Positions 21,107 to 33,331 of a stretch of DNA of 64,000 bases are shown piece after piece; position 1 is the stretch's first letter; every line of letters starts with the position of its first letter. The stretch spans positions 14,169,336 to 14,233,335 of the forward strand of contig OX359283.1 of assembly GCA_947179155.2 (NCBI GenBank), read 5' to 3'. The notes below the pieces were generated by a model. It was not told the DNA's origin. It saw only the letters and a program-made list of their open reading frames with translations, and did no database searches. The position numbers and the translations under genes were made by a program. This stretch comes from Hedera helix (Eukaryota; Streptophyta; Magnoliopsida; Apiales; Araliaceae).

Positions 21107-24100
21107 TGTAACGGCCCCGAAATTCGACCCACTTTATTACCTTAGTTTTTCATATTTATGAAACATTATCTTCATTACGTCCGAATTTCGGTCCGTTAAT
21201 ATATCTTTCATCACCTAATATGATCCATTATTTAATTTCAAAATCATCAATTACCAAATTTTCGGTATAAATTTTTTCTTTTTCTTGATTCAATCGTTGC
21301 ATTGAAATATTTGAACATTTAAATTCTTACATTTCGATCCTAGTCCCATGGATCGTACCTTAACCTTTTTCTTTTCTTTTACTAGTGTCAAACAGTTCAA
21401 CATTCACAATTTAGTATTATTCATATCCATACAATTTTCTTTATTTCATAATTCGTAATTCATAATAATTTCTACCCTGACCATCATCATGAACAATCAC
21501 AATTCATAATTTAATACTACTCGCTCTATCCAGATCCAACATATATGTACATACAAAATAACACTATAAAATTAACAATAGTATTCACGCTATGTTACTG
21601 AAATATAACAATAATGTTCACAACCTTCAGTGATTATCCGTCTTTATATCATCTGATATTTTTTGAAATTCATTTCTTTCCTGCAAAAATGTTTATTAAA
21701 CAAGTAATGAGCACAACGGCTCAGCAAGTTCAACAGCTATACTTCACGTAGCACATACTTTATCATGCTTGGTGTGTGTCATACATCATGTGCTTGTGCT
21801 TCTACTATAGCAATATATCTCATATATATTCATATCATTGCACAAAATACACATTGTGGTCATATTAATCACGTATCACGTAACACATAATTTGTATGCA
21901 GTTAAAACAAGAATTACATATCATAACATTTCAATATTTATCATAAAAGGGACTGAAGAACTTGCCTGACGTCCAGTTATTTAAATTGTTAGCTCAAACC
22001 CTTAACTCAATCAACCTATGATCATAAAATAATCAAATAATAATTATTTAACTCCTTGTGATATTAATTTAATTAATTAATATCATCTCTAGGCCAATTA
22101 TTAATTTATATGGCCAATTATATTAACCTCGTTCCTTAAAATATTCATTTAACTTAATATTTAATGTCTTCACTATGGACAACCCGGCTCATCGGATAAA
22201 ATTTAACATAATTGGTTGTCCGGATTTTTATTTATTTATTTTCTAACCTTTAAACTCATTAGATTAATATTTAAAATATTTAAATATTAATTCCCAATAT
22301 TTAATATTTTTACAAAAATATTAAATTTAATGCCCAAATATCATTTTTATATTTTTAGTATTTTTTTCTATAATTTTCTAGAATTTTTAAACAATTTTTA
22401 AACATTTATTTCAATTAAGAATAATTTCTGGGGGCATTTTAGTAATTTCCGCGCCCATAGGGACTCATTCGGTATTTCCCGAAAAGTCCAGGGGCATTTC
22501 TGTCATTTCCGCGGCTTTGGGACTCATTCGGTATTTTTTGGAAAGCTAAGGGGCAGTTTCGTAAATTCCGTGCGTCAAGGGACACGCTAGTCTTTTCTGG
22601 AAAAGGCCGGGGGCAAAATAGTACTTTCGCCCATACTCGCCCCGCGCGATGCGCGTACCTTCCCCTATCGTTCCAAAACGACGTCGTTTGGTGCCACTGT
22701 TTGGGACAATCGCGCATTGCGCGGACGACCAAACCTTACGCCACCAAACGACGTCGTTTTTATCCCTTCTCTGCCAAAAAAAATGGCTGCCGCGCATTGC
22801 GCGGCAGCCCTTTTTCTCCTTCTTCTTTCAGCCACCAACAGTAACCAGCCTTTGCAAAAATTATTCCATTTTTACACCAAATTCCACAATAAAACCCTTC
22901 CAAAAATTATATAACTCATAGATATACATCCAAAAATTATTTGGAATAATTTTCTTAATTAATTAATAATTTTTTACAAAATTATTTTATTACTAAAATA
23001 CATAATTAAATCAAATAAAAATATTTATACCTTCCTTTAAGCTTGGAATTCTTCCCCATGATGGCTCCAATATTTTCCTCTCTCTCTTGTGGTGGCCATG
23101 GAGGTCAAAAGGTGGTGGTTGGTGGTGGTTCGGATTGTCACGGTGGAGAACAAAGGCACAAAAGTGTGTGTGTTTTGTTTTTCTTTTTCTTCCTATTTTC
23201 TTGTTCTTTCTTTGTTTCTTTTTCTTTTCCCTTTTCTCACTTTTATAACATTAACACTTAATTACTTTTAATAATCCACCGATTCCACCGCCTCACACAC
23301 GCCGACTTAGCCAAAAATTATGCATGAAATAAATTGTTTTTATACATTATGTAATTATATCATGTAATAAATATTCTATATAATATATATAAAATATTTA
23401 TTTTAATTCACTAAAATTCATAACATGATTTATAATTAATTTTAATACCTCTTTTGGGTACTTTACTTGACAAATTTTGTACACGCATATCGCCATGCAT
23501 GTAATTATATGACGTAATTTTTACCTCCAAAATTCATAAAATAATTCATATAACTTATAAAAATTATTTTTCACAATTTTTCACTTCGTTACTTGTACAA
23601 CATGTTACATTAACATGTTCACGTTTCCAAAATATTATCTTTCATAAAAGTCATAATAATTCCATTATACATAACCATAATTTTTATTAAATTAAAACAT
23701 TCCTTTTTCTTATTTATTATTCAATTTCTTTAATATTCATATTAATTTCTTTATATATAAATTATATAATTTAATATTATATAATTTATATAATTACATT
23801 CTCCTTTTTAAATAATTTCTTAATTTCCTCCAACTTTATTCCATTTAATCACCTTATATAAATTACATAATTATTCTTATATAATTTATATAATTATTAT
23901 TTTCTTCATACCTTATTTTAATTTCCTTATATAATTTATTATTATATAATTTATTATTATATAATTTATATAATTACTTTTCCTTCTCAATTAATTTCTA
24001 AATTTCCACAATAATTCTTAATTAAATCTAAAATCAATAATTACAATTTTATTAACTTCCTCATTCGCCTTTTATTTAAATTTGGATTAATTTAATTATT

Positions 24101-24528
24101 AATCTCTTTAATTTTCATAATTAATAACATTTATAATTAGTAATTAAACATAACACACATATATATACAGATGTATATATATAAATATATACATATTTAA
24201 TTCATGCATTTACATTATCACATATCCTCCTTTAAAATCATAACTTTTGTACTTCCACAATAATTAAATTGTACAATTTATTGTACATTTACCTGAAATT
24301 TTTTTTTTATTCTTCATAAATTGTATTTAAACAACTTATTTACTTTTTAATTTTTTCTAAACCAACACAAATCATCACCATCTCTGTACAAATTTAATTT
24401 ATCAATTAAATCCCTTCACATACCTTAAATCACATAATATAATAATTAATTTAACAACCTTGATAATTTTATCAATTAAATTCCCATTTAATATTATTAA
24501 AGAAATCCTGGAAATTCGGATCCTCACA
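21107..24528 (-). repeat. 5' LTR of the LARD
   Basis: 3,422 bases, nearly identical to 14720-18144 with small length changes in A/T runs. On the minus strand it starts TGTGAGGATCC at 24528 and ends GGGGCCGTTACA at 21107. It repeats the GC cassette (22676-22807) and the stem-loop region (21710-21740). Confidence 0.95.
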
Positions 24529-25044
24529 CAACCTGCTATTGACTCCAGTGGATATTTATAGTTCATAGTCTATTTGACTATCTTGAATCTGAAAACAAAT
24601 CATTATTCCTGCTTATGTTATTCATATTGTTGAATTGTTCAGCTATTCCATTTCATTCATGATATATTGTTTCTTATTGTTATTCAAACTTGTTGAGCAA
24701 ACTAGTTGCTCACCCTTGCTATATCATGAAACATTATTGCAGTGTAACCCGAGACTTCTGAGAAGAATAAGGGTAAGGGAAAGATGAAGTGATAGACTTC
24801 AGGATGCAGCTTTTAGTTAACTAAATTACTTGTTATGTAATATAAACCCTAAGTACTTTATTAAGGGTATTTGTATACTTTTGTGTAAGGATATCGTATC
24901 TTGGGACTATTAACACCTTTTGAATGAACAACATATATTTATTATTCCGTATCTAGTTATTGTATGTTGTTTAGAGGTGGATGTTTGTATTGGATCGTTA
25001 TGACCGGATCCGGGTATTTGAGACCCGAATTTGGGGGCGTCACA
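24529..25044 (+). mobile_element. Solo LTR, family A (right part)
   Basis: Resumes after the LARD with CAACC (24529-24533) and ends GGGGGCGTCACA at 25044, followed by the GTACT duplication. The stem-loop region AACTTGTTGAGCAAACTAGTTGCTCACCC lies near 24687-24715, about 350 bases from the LTR end. That is the same spacing as in copy 1. Confidence 0.9.
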
Positions 25045-25605
25045 GTACTAGTTTTTCGAGGTGTCAGATATGTATGTGTTTGTTATACCTTAGTAGCAAT
25101 TCATGGTCATTAAATGCTACTCAGCAGTAAAGAGTCAATCAATTCTTTTATTGAAAATTGATTCTTGATATCTTTCACAATTGTTATTTATTGTTGAAAA
25201 CCATGACGTTAATTTACCTTACATTATAATATATCTTATGCTATTGTTCTTAAACTTGCTGAGCCATTTAGTTGTTCATTCTTGCTATATCATGACCTAT
25301 TTTCAGCTAAGCCCGAAAGTTCTAAACAAGACAAAGACAAGGAAAAAACAAAAGTTTAGATTAACTTAATGCATGCTAGTTAAATTACTTGTTATGTAAT
25401 TTCTTTTGTAAATCTTTTGTATTCCCTTAAGATATGTAATGTTTATGTTAAGGTTAATCGACCTTGAGAAGTGTAGTATTTTTATAAGGAACCTTTTGTA
25501 TTATTTCACGAAGTTTAAATACAATTTATGTACTTAATTATTGTTAAGTATTGTACAGTGAGAACTAAACCCGAGGTTATGGAACCCAAATTTGGAGTCG
25601 TCACA
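25045..25605 (+). mobile_element. 3' LTR of copy 1, last part
   Basis: Resumes GTACTAGTTTTTCGAGGTGTC, matching 1947 onward of the 5' LTR, and ends ...GTCGTCACA at 25605. The outer target duplication should be TCAAC (25606-25610). Its partner lies outside the window, so this is unconfirmed. Confidence 0.93.
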
Positions 25606-26186
25606 TCAACCATATCTCATCATGTTTTCGTTGCTTGAAACTTCTTTATTCTTTTTTTGTAGAATCCATCAAGGTTTAATAAAAGTAAATTATTATGAGT
25701 AAATTTATAAGTGACAGAAATAAAAAAGAAAAATGATATTCCTTTTTTCTAATCCTATTAGATATATGAATGTTTTAAAATTAAATTGATAAAAGAATTG
25801 TAAACATCAGGTATATATTTAATTATTATAAATTTATATAGTAGTTATATTAATTTGAATAAGAAAGAAAAAGATTTTTTTTTATTTCTCTTAGAGATAA
25901 AAATATTTTTAAATTTAAATAATATTTAATTAATATAAATTTAGATTGTACTTATCCTAATATGAATTAAGAAACTTGAATCAAGTAATAATAAAATTAA
26001 ATCAAATTTGCACTTATAATTATATAATTGATTGATGGGTAAGAAAAACAAAAATGCTATAATCACTTTTGGCATTGCAATTATTAAGGTTGTAGCTTAA
26101 GGCGGTGTAACGAGGCTTATCTAAAAAAACTAACGGTGTTAGTTTTGTTACATAAAATAACTAAGCTCTTGGTTAGGAAAAGTGTT

Positions 26187-26220
<34 letters not shown>

Positions 26221-26840
26221 GTGCTTTTGGTAAATGCTGGTATGACATTGAACAGCTCATCTTTCAGTCAATACTCCGTACACATGTCTCTTTAAGACTA
26301 TATATGTGTATATAATTCAAAGATAATCTTAAAAATCTTTCAAAACAATTTTAAGTATTTTTCTTCTAACACCATATAGTGCATTTTATTTTTTTTGGTG
26401 CAAGAAATGAGGGATAGGTAAAGTATTGAATTCTCTACACAAGTTTTGAACTCACCTGACCTTCATACGTTTGAAGGAACATATATTGTATTTATGTTTA
26501 CGAGTAATATGTCAGACGTAAAATTATCACTAAATATTCGTTGTAGCGATAATCAAATAAATAAGTTACACACTCTCATATGAGAGAGGACTTAAGAATC
26601 AGAAGGGGAAAAAAATATGTTTTAATACCATTGATATAAATCAAGAAATTATAATTTTCAGACATCTTTTTTCAATTCTTTCAAATGAGTGTAAAACTAA
26701 CTTATTATTTACACTAATGGAACTATCATTAAGGAGTATACTTTTTAATTAAAAATGTCTTAATTAAGTATACTTTTTGTATAATTTAAGAAAAACAAAA
26801 TTAAAAGAGTTTTACTTTTGAGAGCAATAGATTTTATATA
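25606..26840. other. Intergenic DNA between the retrotransposon nest and the GRF gene
   Basis: AT-rich DNA without a recognisable gene or family-level repeat. The only striking feature is the G run at 26188-26219. A short inverted pair AACTAAC/GTTAGTT lies near 26130-26147. Confidence 0.6.
26188..26219 (+). repeat. Homopolymer of 32 G
   Basis: An uninterrupted run of 32 G, about 1.36 kb upstream of the GRF start codon. Such a run can form G-quadruplexes on the plus strand and mutates readily in length. The exact length may also carry sequencing error. Confidence 0.9.
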
Positions 26841-27080
26841 CTCTCTGATTCAAAATTAGAAATATTTTTTTTAAGTTGTTCTAAAATTATAGATATATTT
26901 TTATTTTAAAACTATAAAATAACGTAATATTCTTAATTTGTTATTATTTTTTTACTAGCACTTTTAATATCAAACTAGTATAGTTGAATTCTTAACTAAT
27001 ACTAAGACTATATTTAATAACATAAAATTATTCTTAAAAATCATTTTATAAATGTATTTTTATCTTTAAAATAGAGAGAG
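26841..27080. mobile_element. Mariner/Stowaway-like MITE
   Basis: About 240 bases flanked by TA (26839-26840 and 27081-27082). Imperfect inverted ends begin CTCTCTGATTCAAAA on the left and, complemented, CTCTCTCTATTTTAAA on the right. The TA duplication and CTCCCTC-type ends are typical of Stowaway. It has no coding capacity. Confidence 0.6.
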
Positions 27081-27109
27081 TAATGTTTTATATTTAAATT
27101 AAATATTGT

Positions 27110-27190
27110 AAGCATCTTTTATAAAATATTTTTTTATTAAGCATCTTTTATAAAATATTTTTTTATTAAGCATCTTTTATAAAAAAAAAA
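27110..27190. repeat. 29-bp tandem repeat, about 2.6 units
   Basis: AAGCATCTTTTATAAAATATT recurs with a 29-base period at 27111, 27140 and 27169, then fades into an A/T run. It lies about 400 bases upstream of the GRF start codon. Confidence 0.85.
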
Positions 27191-27232
27191 ATTATATTTC
27201 AATTTTTTTTTTAATAAAATAGAGGGAGTACT

Positions 27233-27582
27233 TTAGAGTTTAGATTTAGAGTTTTCGCTCTATTTCTCTCTCGAGTAGAATTTCCACTTATTTTTGCTTT
27301 CAGATGCATCATACTAGTACTAAGCTGTAAACACAACACCAGTCAGCTGGTTATCCATTTTAAGCTTGCTTAACTAAACATAGAGCACCTATAACTATAG
27401 TCTATAAGCATTAATCACCCACCCTTTGTCTCTTAAAGATGGTCCTTCCCCCAATGCATACATCCTCTCATTCTCCTCTTCCTTCTCATGTCTCTGTGTT
27501 TAATACTCCTATTATTTAAGGACCCAATACTCCATTTCCTCTCTCCAAAGTCTCCTTTATAACTGGTGGGTCGGTTAATTTG
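27233..27582 (+). promoter_or_regulatory. Putative GRF core promoter and CT-rich 5' leader
   Basis: The region just before the GRF ATG is unusually pyrimidine-rich (TCTCATTCTCCTCTTCCTTCTC near 27470-27488, TTTCCTCTCTCC near 27535-27546), like many plant leaders. No convincing TATA box could be assigned, so the transcription start is unknown. A 26-codon upstream frame (27439-27519) would lie in the leader if transcription begins before it. Confidence 0.45.
27439..27519 (+). CDS. Candidate upstream ORF in the GRF leader
   Basis: ATG 27439 opens 26 codons ending at TAA 27517-27519. A second in-frame ATG lies at 27454. The frame closes 63 bases before the GRF ATG. If transcribed, it could dampen GRF translation. 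No conservation evidence is available, so this is only a candidate. Confidence 0.3.
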   Translation: MVLPPMHTSSHSPLPSHVSVFNTPII

Positions 27583-30500
27583 ATGGATTTTGGGTCGGAT
27601 GTTGGGTTGCTTTCTCCTCTTTCAAACACTACTACTGCCTTTGCTTCTTCTTCAGATCCTGAGGCCAAGCAAAAGTGGTACGGATCTGGGTTTTTCGAGC
27701 AGGGAAGATCTAATAGTAGCTCTCTCTTTTCTGACGGCCAGCCGCAAATGCTCAGTTTCTCTTCCCCCAATTTACGTCCTGTGGTATTGCCTTATTATCA
27801 TCAAACAGCTAGTCCTTGCGCTAGAAATACAGGTATATACTTATAAATATTTTTATATGCATATAAGAATTTTTGGATTTTTTTAAGTCTTTGAAATGGG
27901 TAGAAAGTGATGATTCACTAGGTTTCTCATTCTGGGAAAGTGAGCATTCGGGTATTTGAATGACAGCTTTGGGTTTTAAAAGCATTTGGGGTATTTTACT
28001 TGTTGGGGTGTTGCAGAAATTAGTTATTACGAGTATTAATTAGTTATTTTACTTTTGATTCTAAGTACTGCTGAAAAGGTCTTTTCATTTATGTAGAGTG
28101 GGTATTTGTATAAGTCCTGTAAAAAGGAGGAAGAAAAAAAAAGAACTGTTGACTGTTGTTTTCCCCTTGTAAATTTCAATCTCTTTTTTCTCTGTTTTAA
28201 GGAGATGGGTAGTTGTTATCTTTCAATACAGTGGACTATTATTAAGCACAGAAGAAGAAAAAAATATGAAGCAATGGATTTGAAGGACTATAGGAGAAAG
28301 CAAAGACCCCTCTTTTTTGTTTTTTGTTTTAATTTTAAATATACATATCATTGATTGGTTCTGTTTCTCTCTGTATGTGCTTTATTTACTTCTATCAAAA
28401 GAGAAGAATTCATGATTGTTGTAGCCTCCATAAATGTTGAAGAAAGTTGGTATAACTTACAAGGTTTCCCCCCCCTTTTTTGTCATACTTTTCTATACCC
28501 TGATCTTTTCTTTACAATTAGCAGTCAGAAAGAAGCAGATTTGTCTTCTCTTTTATATTTTCAGTTAGCAGTGAAAGTGGTTGATTATTAAGGATCTGGC
28601 TTTTTTGTTCTAACTGAATCTTTTCTTGTTCTGTTATTTAAGTCTATGGCTCTGTATGCTTGAACGCGGCAAACATGCATGGAATGGTAACAGGGGTCAA
28701 AGGGCCATTCACTCCATTACAATGGATGGAGCTAGAACACCAAGCCTTGATCTACAAGTACATCACTGCAAATTCCCCTGTCCCATCTAATCTTCTCAAC
28801 CCTATCAGAAAAGCCCTTGAATCTGCTGGGTTCTCTAGCTTTCCAGGTGCCCATCTAAGACCCAATACTTGTAAGTTTGCTCTTTGGTCTTTGATATTTT
28901 GCAATTTCTTCTTTATATGCAACATTTGTATAACTTTCTTTTTTAAATTTAAGCTCAATGTGTAGTTGATGTAGGCATTTTCTTTGTCTTACGTTTTTTA
29001 TCCTTGCTTTTCATTTTATATTTATTTCATTAGTTAGCTCTCTTGCTTTGGATTCTACTGACCCCAAGACCCTGGGAAAGAAGAGATTTAAAAAAAAAAA
29101 GTGGTTACTATATTTTCGGGTAGTTTATATATAAGAATTCTGTTGGTTTTAGTACTGTCCATAATGGTCTTAACAAGTTATAAAAAAAAAAAAAAACTTG
29201 TGTATACATGGAATCACTGTTTTTTAGATTTGCTACTATATTTTTTTATTTGAAAAATTATTTGTATATTGATTTTAAATGGCATGTCTTCAAACAGTGG
29301 GATGGGGTGCTTTCCATTTGGGATTTTCCAACAACACTGATCCTGAGCTGGGGAGGTGTCGCCGGACTGATGGGAAGAAATGGCGGTGCTCGAGGGACGC
29401 TGTTGCTGACCAAAAATATTGTGAGCGGCATGTCTACCGAGGACGCCATCGTTCAAGAAAGCCTGTGGAAGGTCAAACTGCCCATTCCGTCTCCAGAACC
29501 ACCAGGACCACTGCCAAGTTTCTACCCATGTCTTCTTCCACATCAGCTGCCTCAGTGGTTCCAGCCAGCAGTACATCCAATAGCCTTGGCCTCTCTCACC
29601 ACCAACTAAACAGCTGGCATCATGGTGCACCTAATCCTTCTGCGTCTCCACACCTTAACAGGTGATAAAACAGTACTGTATGGCTGTATGGGCAATTTGT
29701 TATCCTCTTGGATATATTTACTTCTAGACTACATTCACTCAATTTACATTGCTGTTGAAATATGTAAATTGTGTACTTCACATTACGGTAGTACTTGATT
29801 CTTATTTTTAAATTGGTGTACTTCTTAGTAATTTATGTGAATTTCAATACAACATTAGCATAGGTTTATATAGAGGTAGAGGCGTAGAGCTATTTCATTT
29901 CTCTCATGCTACAAAATTGTATTCTCAACTCTAATTTGCAAGTATTGGACCTGATATGTATTCCTTTAGCAGGAGTTACATGAACAAGGCTAATGTTGGT
30001 GAGAAAATACAAGAACAGCAGAATCCATATCACGAACCCTCTAGAACGGAATTTGGACTTGTTTGCTCAGATTCATTGCTCAACCCGTTCCAGAAAAGTT
30101 CTTCGCTGATCAACTGCAGAAGCTATGGTTCTACTGATGACCTCAATGACCGCCAAAACAAATCACAGCATTCGCTACTACAGTTCATGGATGGCTGGCC
30201 GAAAAATCAGTCCAAGCACGAAGCCATGTCGTGGCCTGATATTGATATGCAATCAGACAGGACTCAACTCTCTATATCAATACCAATGGCTGCCTCGGAC
30301 TTCATGTCATCAACTTCATCTCCCACCAATGAAAAGCTTGCACTTTCACCCCTGAGATTATCGCGTGAGCTTGACTCAACTCAAATGGGTTTAGGAATGA
30401 ATGCAATCATCAACGAGACGAATCAAAGGCAAGCAAATTGGATCCCTATTTCTTGGGAGAATACCATGGGCGGACCTCTTGGGGAAGTTTTGAATAGCAC

Positions 30501-30714
30501 TAACAATAGTGCAGGTGACTGCAAGAACACGTCGGCTCTTAATCTCATGACTGAGGGCTGGGACAGTAGCCCCCGATTGGCTTCATCGCCAACCGGGGTT
30601 TTACAAAAGACTACGTTTCGATCTCTTTCTAACAGCAGCGCAGGGAGCAGCCCGAGAACAGAGAATAACCTCCTAGGCACAAATTTTATCAGTGCCTCAT
30701 TGCCTGCCTTGTAA
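27583..30714 (+). CDS. GRF: Growth-regulating factor (GRF) transcription factor, four exons
   Basis: A plant-specific nuclear transcription factor that promotes cell proliferation in leaves and other organs with GIF co-activators. Exons: 27583-27832, 28643-28870, 29298-29661, 29943-30714. Together they give 1,614 bases coding 537 residues, and every intron is GT...AG with frame preserved. The start is the first ATG of a frame opening MDFGSDVGLLSP; an in-frame TTG just before it was ignored. The QLQ domain, which binds GIF, spans about 106-142 (FTPLQWMELEHQ...PVPSNLLNPIRK). The WRC domain, which binds DNA, spans about 174-217 with the C-x9-C-x10-C-x2-H zinc motif C180, C190, C201, H204 and a basic RGRHRSRK stretch. 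C-terminal family motifs are SLLQFMDGW (~360), DRTQLSISIP (~388) and MGGPLGEVL (~457). TQL and GGPL suggest the GRF1/GRF2-type group. miR396 pairing lies in exon 3. The gene looks intact. Confidence 0.95.
29450..29470 (+). promoter_or_regulatory. miR396 target site in GRF exon 3
   Basis: CGTTCAAGAAAGCCTGTGGA (plus the next A) is the conserved GRF site for miR396, with the usual one-base bulge relative to the microRNA. It encodes part of RSRKPVE at the end of the WRC domain. Pairing predicts transcript cleavage and limits GRF to young tissue. Confidence 0.93.
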
Positions 30715-32755
30715 CCATTTAACCCTCCAACTAAGCAGAAATATCTACAAAGGTAAGGCAAGATGAGAGTTTTTGCTTTATCAATGCTGAAAAACATTAG
30801 ATCAATTAACTTTCAAACTTTTAGGATTTGTTAATTTTAATTAGTTCTGTAATATGTTTATCGGCATTTTAGTATGGTTTGTTCGTTGAAAAACTTGACT
30901 ACTTGTACAAGATTCAAACCAACCATTGTATCTCATCATCTAAATCAGTGGCTGCGACTTCAATTTGTGTTTTATTATCCCCTCGTGCACACATTTTGCA
31001 CGTTGGTACTATCATTCAATCTCTTTTTGGTTGGTAGGGAGCGTGTTGGCTGTTGGGTGGTTGCAATTGATAGGTATATTTTTAGGTTGGCAGTGAATTT
31101 AAACAGTCCTCAAAGATGTTGGAGAGTTTCTTGTGTTGAATACTTTCTCCCTTCTTTTTAATTTCTTTCTTTTTTAATTGACGTTTATGAGAAAATACAT
31201 ATATTAATAAATATATTATTCATAGTTGTCTGATTAATCATATTTATGTAAAATCTTAATATTATTCTTTTAAAATTAATTGATATGATGAAAGAGAAAA
31301 AAAATAGTAATTTATGTGGGAATAATATAAAAAATTAAATAAATAATTTCTTGAAATTCATAAACAATAGACTAAAGAAACAAAATTTACTTTCTAGAAA
31401 GAAAAATAAATAAATACTTTCTAGGAAGGAAAAAAAATGGAAATAAGCCAAAAGAATCTTGGTCAGACTCTGCCAGCTTAATACTAAACCAGTCGAACAA
31501 CAGAATTCAAGAGTTCAAGGCAAGCACCTGTCATAACTCATTGAGGTTTAAATGTCTCAAAAATTACAAAAGTACATTTTCAGCATAATATTTCAAAGAA
31601 TTTATGTGAAACAACATTAAATTTGAAATCAAATTATAATATGCTGACCCTTAAAAGTTCAACAAATCGTTTATTAGAAAATGATAATTTGACCTATTAT
31701 TGATTTAGTTATAAAATTATATGTTGAATTTGGGCGATTAATATTGTAGAGCAAAGTTTCAAGAATAATAAATATTATTCAAAGTGTTAAATGTCTTTAG
31801 AATAAATATAAAAATGTTGTCAAATATATTTGTTCTTATAACATTATTTGTGCCATCAGCTGCCTAACTTTACGGTGAGCCCACCTTCGTCCTTGTTCGA
31901 GTTCATCTCTTTTAGAAAATGAGCCTAAAACTTGAGCTTTCGTTCCATACCCCAAATCTTAGCCAGCCAAGAAAATTAGTTTTATGTTAATATCCAGCAA
32001 TCGCCAATGTATTAAAGAAAATTTTAGTACGAAGAAACTCCTATAGTTATTGGTGAAACCTGATTCGACTTTAATTTAGAATTGATTGTAAAATTTCATT
32101 CAATATTTTCTTTTTCAAAGGATTCATGGGATGTTGTATTAGTCATTGCATTTTCATTAAAATAAATAGTTATTCAAAAGGTACTTGGCATATTTTTTGA
32201 ACAAAGAGCTGATAGGTCCAAAACAGAAAGAACGGACCCCCACAAGCGTAATATTCGTTTGTTTGGCGCTATGAATAATTAAGCGGGTTTAAGGATCCTC
32301 AGGTACGAAATTTTAAAGATAGTGAAACTGATTTGTTGTTAACCATACACCATCCCCATTTTTGAGTAATTCACATATATTTTGTGTCTTGTATGTAATT
32401 GTTTTATTTTTTCAAATTTTCTTTTATATTGTTTTTCGCTGATTTGTTATTCTAAAACATGTTTGTGCTCACTTGCTTAAGATCCAATTCCACAGCCCTC
32501 GTCTGTTTTTTACATGAGCCCAGAGTCCAAGTGCATGGGAAAGCATGCGGTTTAGTTATGGGACCAACAGACTCACCATGGCCCAAGATGATCATTTCAC
32601 TCGCTCTCTTAAGTGCCATTTTCCAGTATTACAGCTTCACCTTAATGTTTCATTCTTGGACACTTTTTCATATAGTGGAAGTTTTGGGACCAGGTGGGGA
32701 AGCACTATTTTGTTTCAAGTGCATGTGGCAGAGTTTTCTTAAGGGTAAAATTAGA
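30715..32755. other. GRF 3' flank and intergenic DNA
   Basis: The GRF 3' UTR should occupy the first few hundred bases, but no polyadenylation signal can be assigned with confidence. The rest is AT-rich with no recognisable gene. A ~110-base segment at 31750-31860 resembles 39390-39480 (shared AGAATAATAA and AAAGTGTTAA), a low-copy dispersed repeat of unknown type. Confidence 0.5.
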
Positions 32756-32757
32756 TA

Positions 32758-33168
32758 CTACCTCTGTTCTATAGATTGTCTTATTTGTCCAAACAAAATA
32801 TTCATCCAAAAATCCTCTTTTATTTATATTAGTATGAACTATGAAGTGACAGATATCCTCACGTCCATAACTTCGTTCATGCCACTATACAGAACTAATA
32901 ATTTATTATTTTTAAGAGAACATACAATTGAGTTCATTCTTAAGATTTGTAGATTTTTTAAGTAATTTTTTTTTTGAAAAATGATATACATATTGACAAA
33001 TATGATAACGAAATTGGATTGTAACTGATGTAAAACTTTATAAGATAAAATAGAATAATAATATGTGAATCATTTCTTAATTCCTTCATATTTCATGTAT
33101 CTACGTTGACATTTAATATCTATATAAATTTATTGTCATATGTAGAACTATATATAAAATGGAAGTAT
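32758..33168. mobile_element. Possible mariner-like MITE, diverged
   Basis: Left end CTACCTCTGTTCTATAG resembles Stowaway ends and is preceded by TA. The proposed right end AAAATGGAAG is followed by TA and only weakly complementary. It lies in the second half of a 168-codon open frame that is probably chance. Confidence 0.3.
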
Positions 33169-33331
33169 ATGTTTATTAAGAGAGAAGGAACGTTGTGATT
33201 GCGGAACTAGCATATTTCAATCGTTCATATAAGAGCTCCTTGAAACAGTTTTTCACGTGTTGACAATCCCTTCAGACATTGTAACATGTAAACTAAATAA
33301 GGGTGTATTTCAATATGCTTCCATTTTGTTA

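Larger units (their letters stand above)
14720..24528 (-). mobile_element. Young non-autonomous LARD-type LTR retrotransposon
   Basis: A complete 9.8-kb element on the minus strand: 5' LTR 21107-24528, primer site 21093-21104, non-coding core 18145-21106, polypurine tract 18145-18157, 3' LTR 14720-18144. It is flanked by CAACC on both sides (14715-14719 and 24529-24533). The LTRs differ at only about 15-20 positions in 3.4 kb by eye, so insertion is recent. No gag, protease, reverse transcriptase or integrase motif is found in the core on either strand, which matches the LARD definition (long LTRs, non-coding core of a few kb). It must be moved by proteins from another element. Matching primer site, leader start and polypurine region suggest a Tekay-like partner. 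Confidence 0.93.

Noticed and set aside
28106..28591. Open frames of 82 and 78 codons
   Set aside because: They lie inside GRF intron 1 and have no protein features.
29214..29630. 138-codon antisense frame
   Set aside because: Mirror of GRF exon 3, whose WRC coding on the plus strand is unambiguous.
32459..32965. 168-codon open frame
   Set aside because: No recognisable domain, hydrophobic and Cys-rich by chance, and it overlaps a probable MITE; no homologue in the window.
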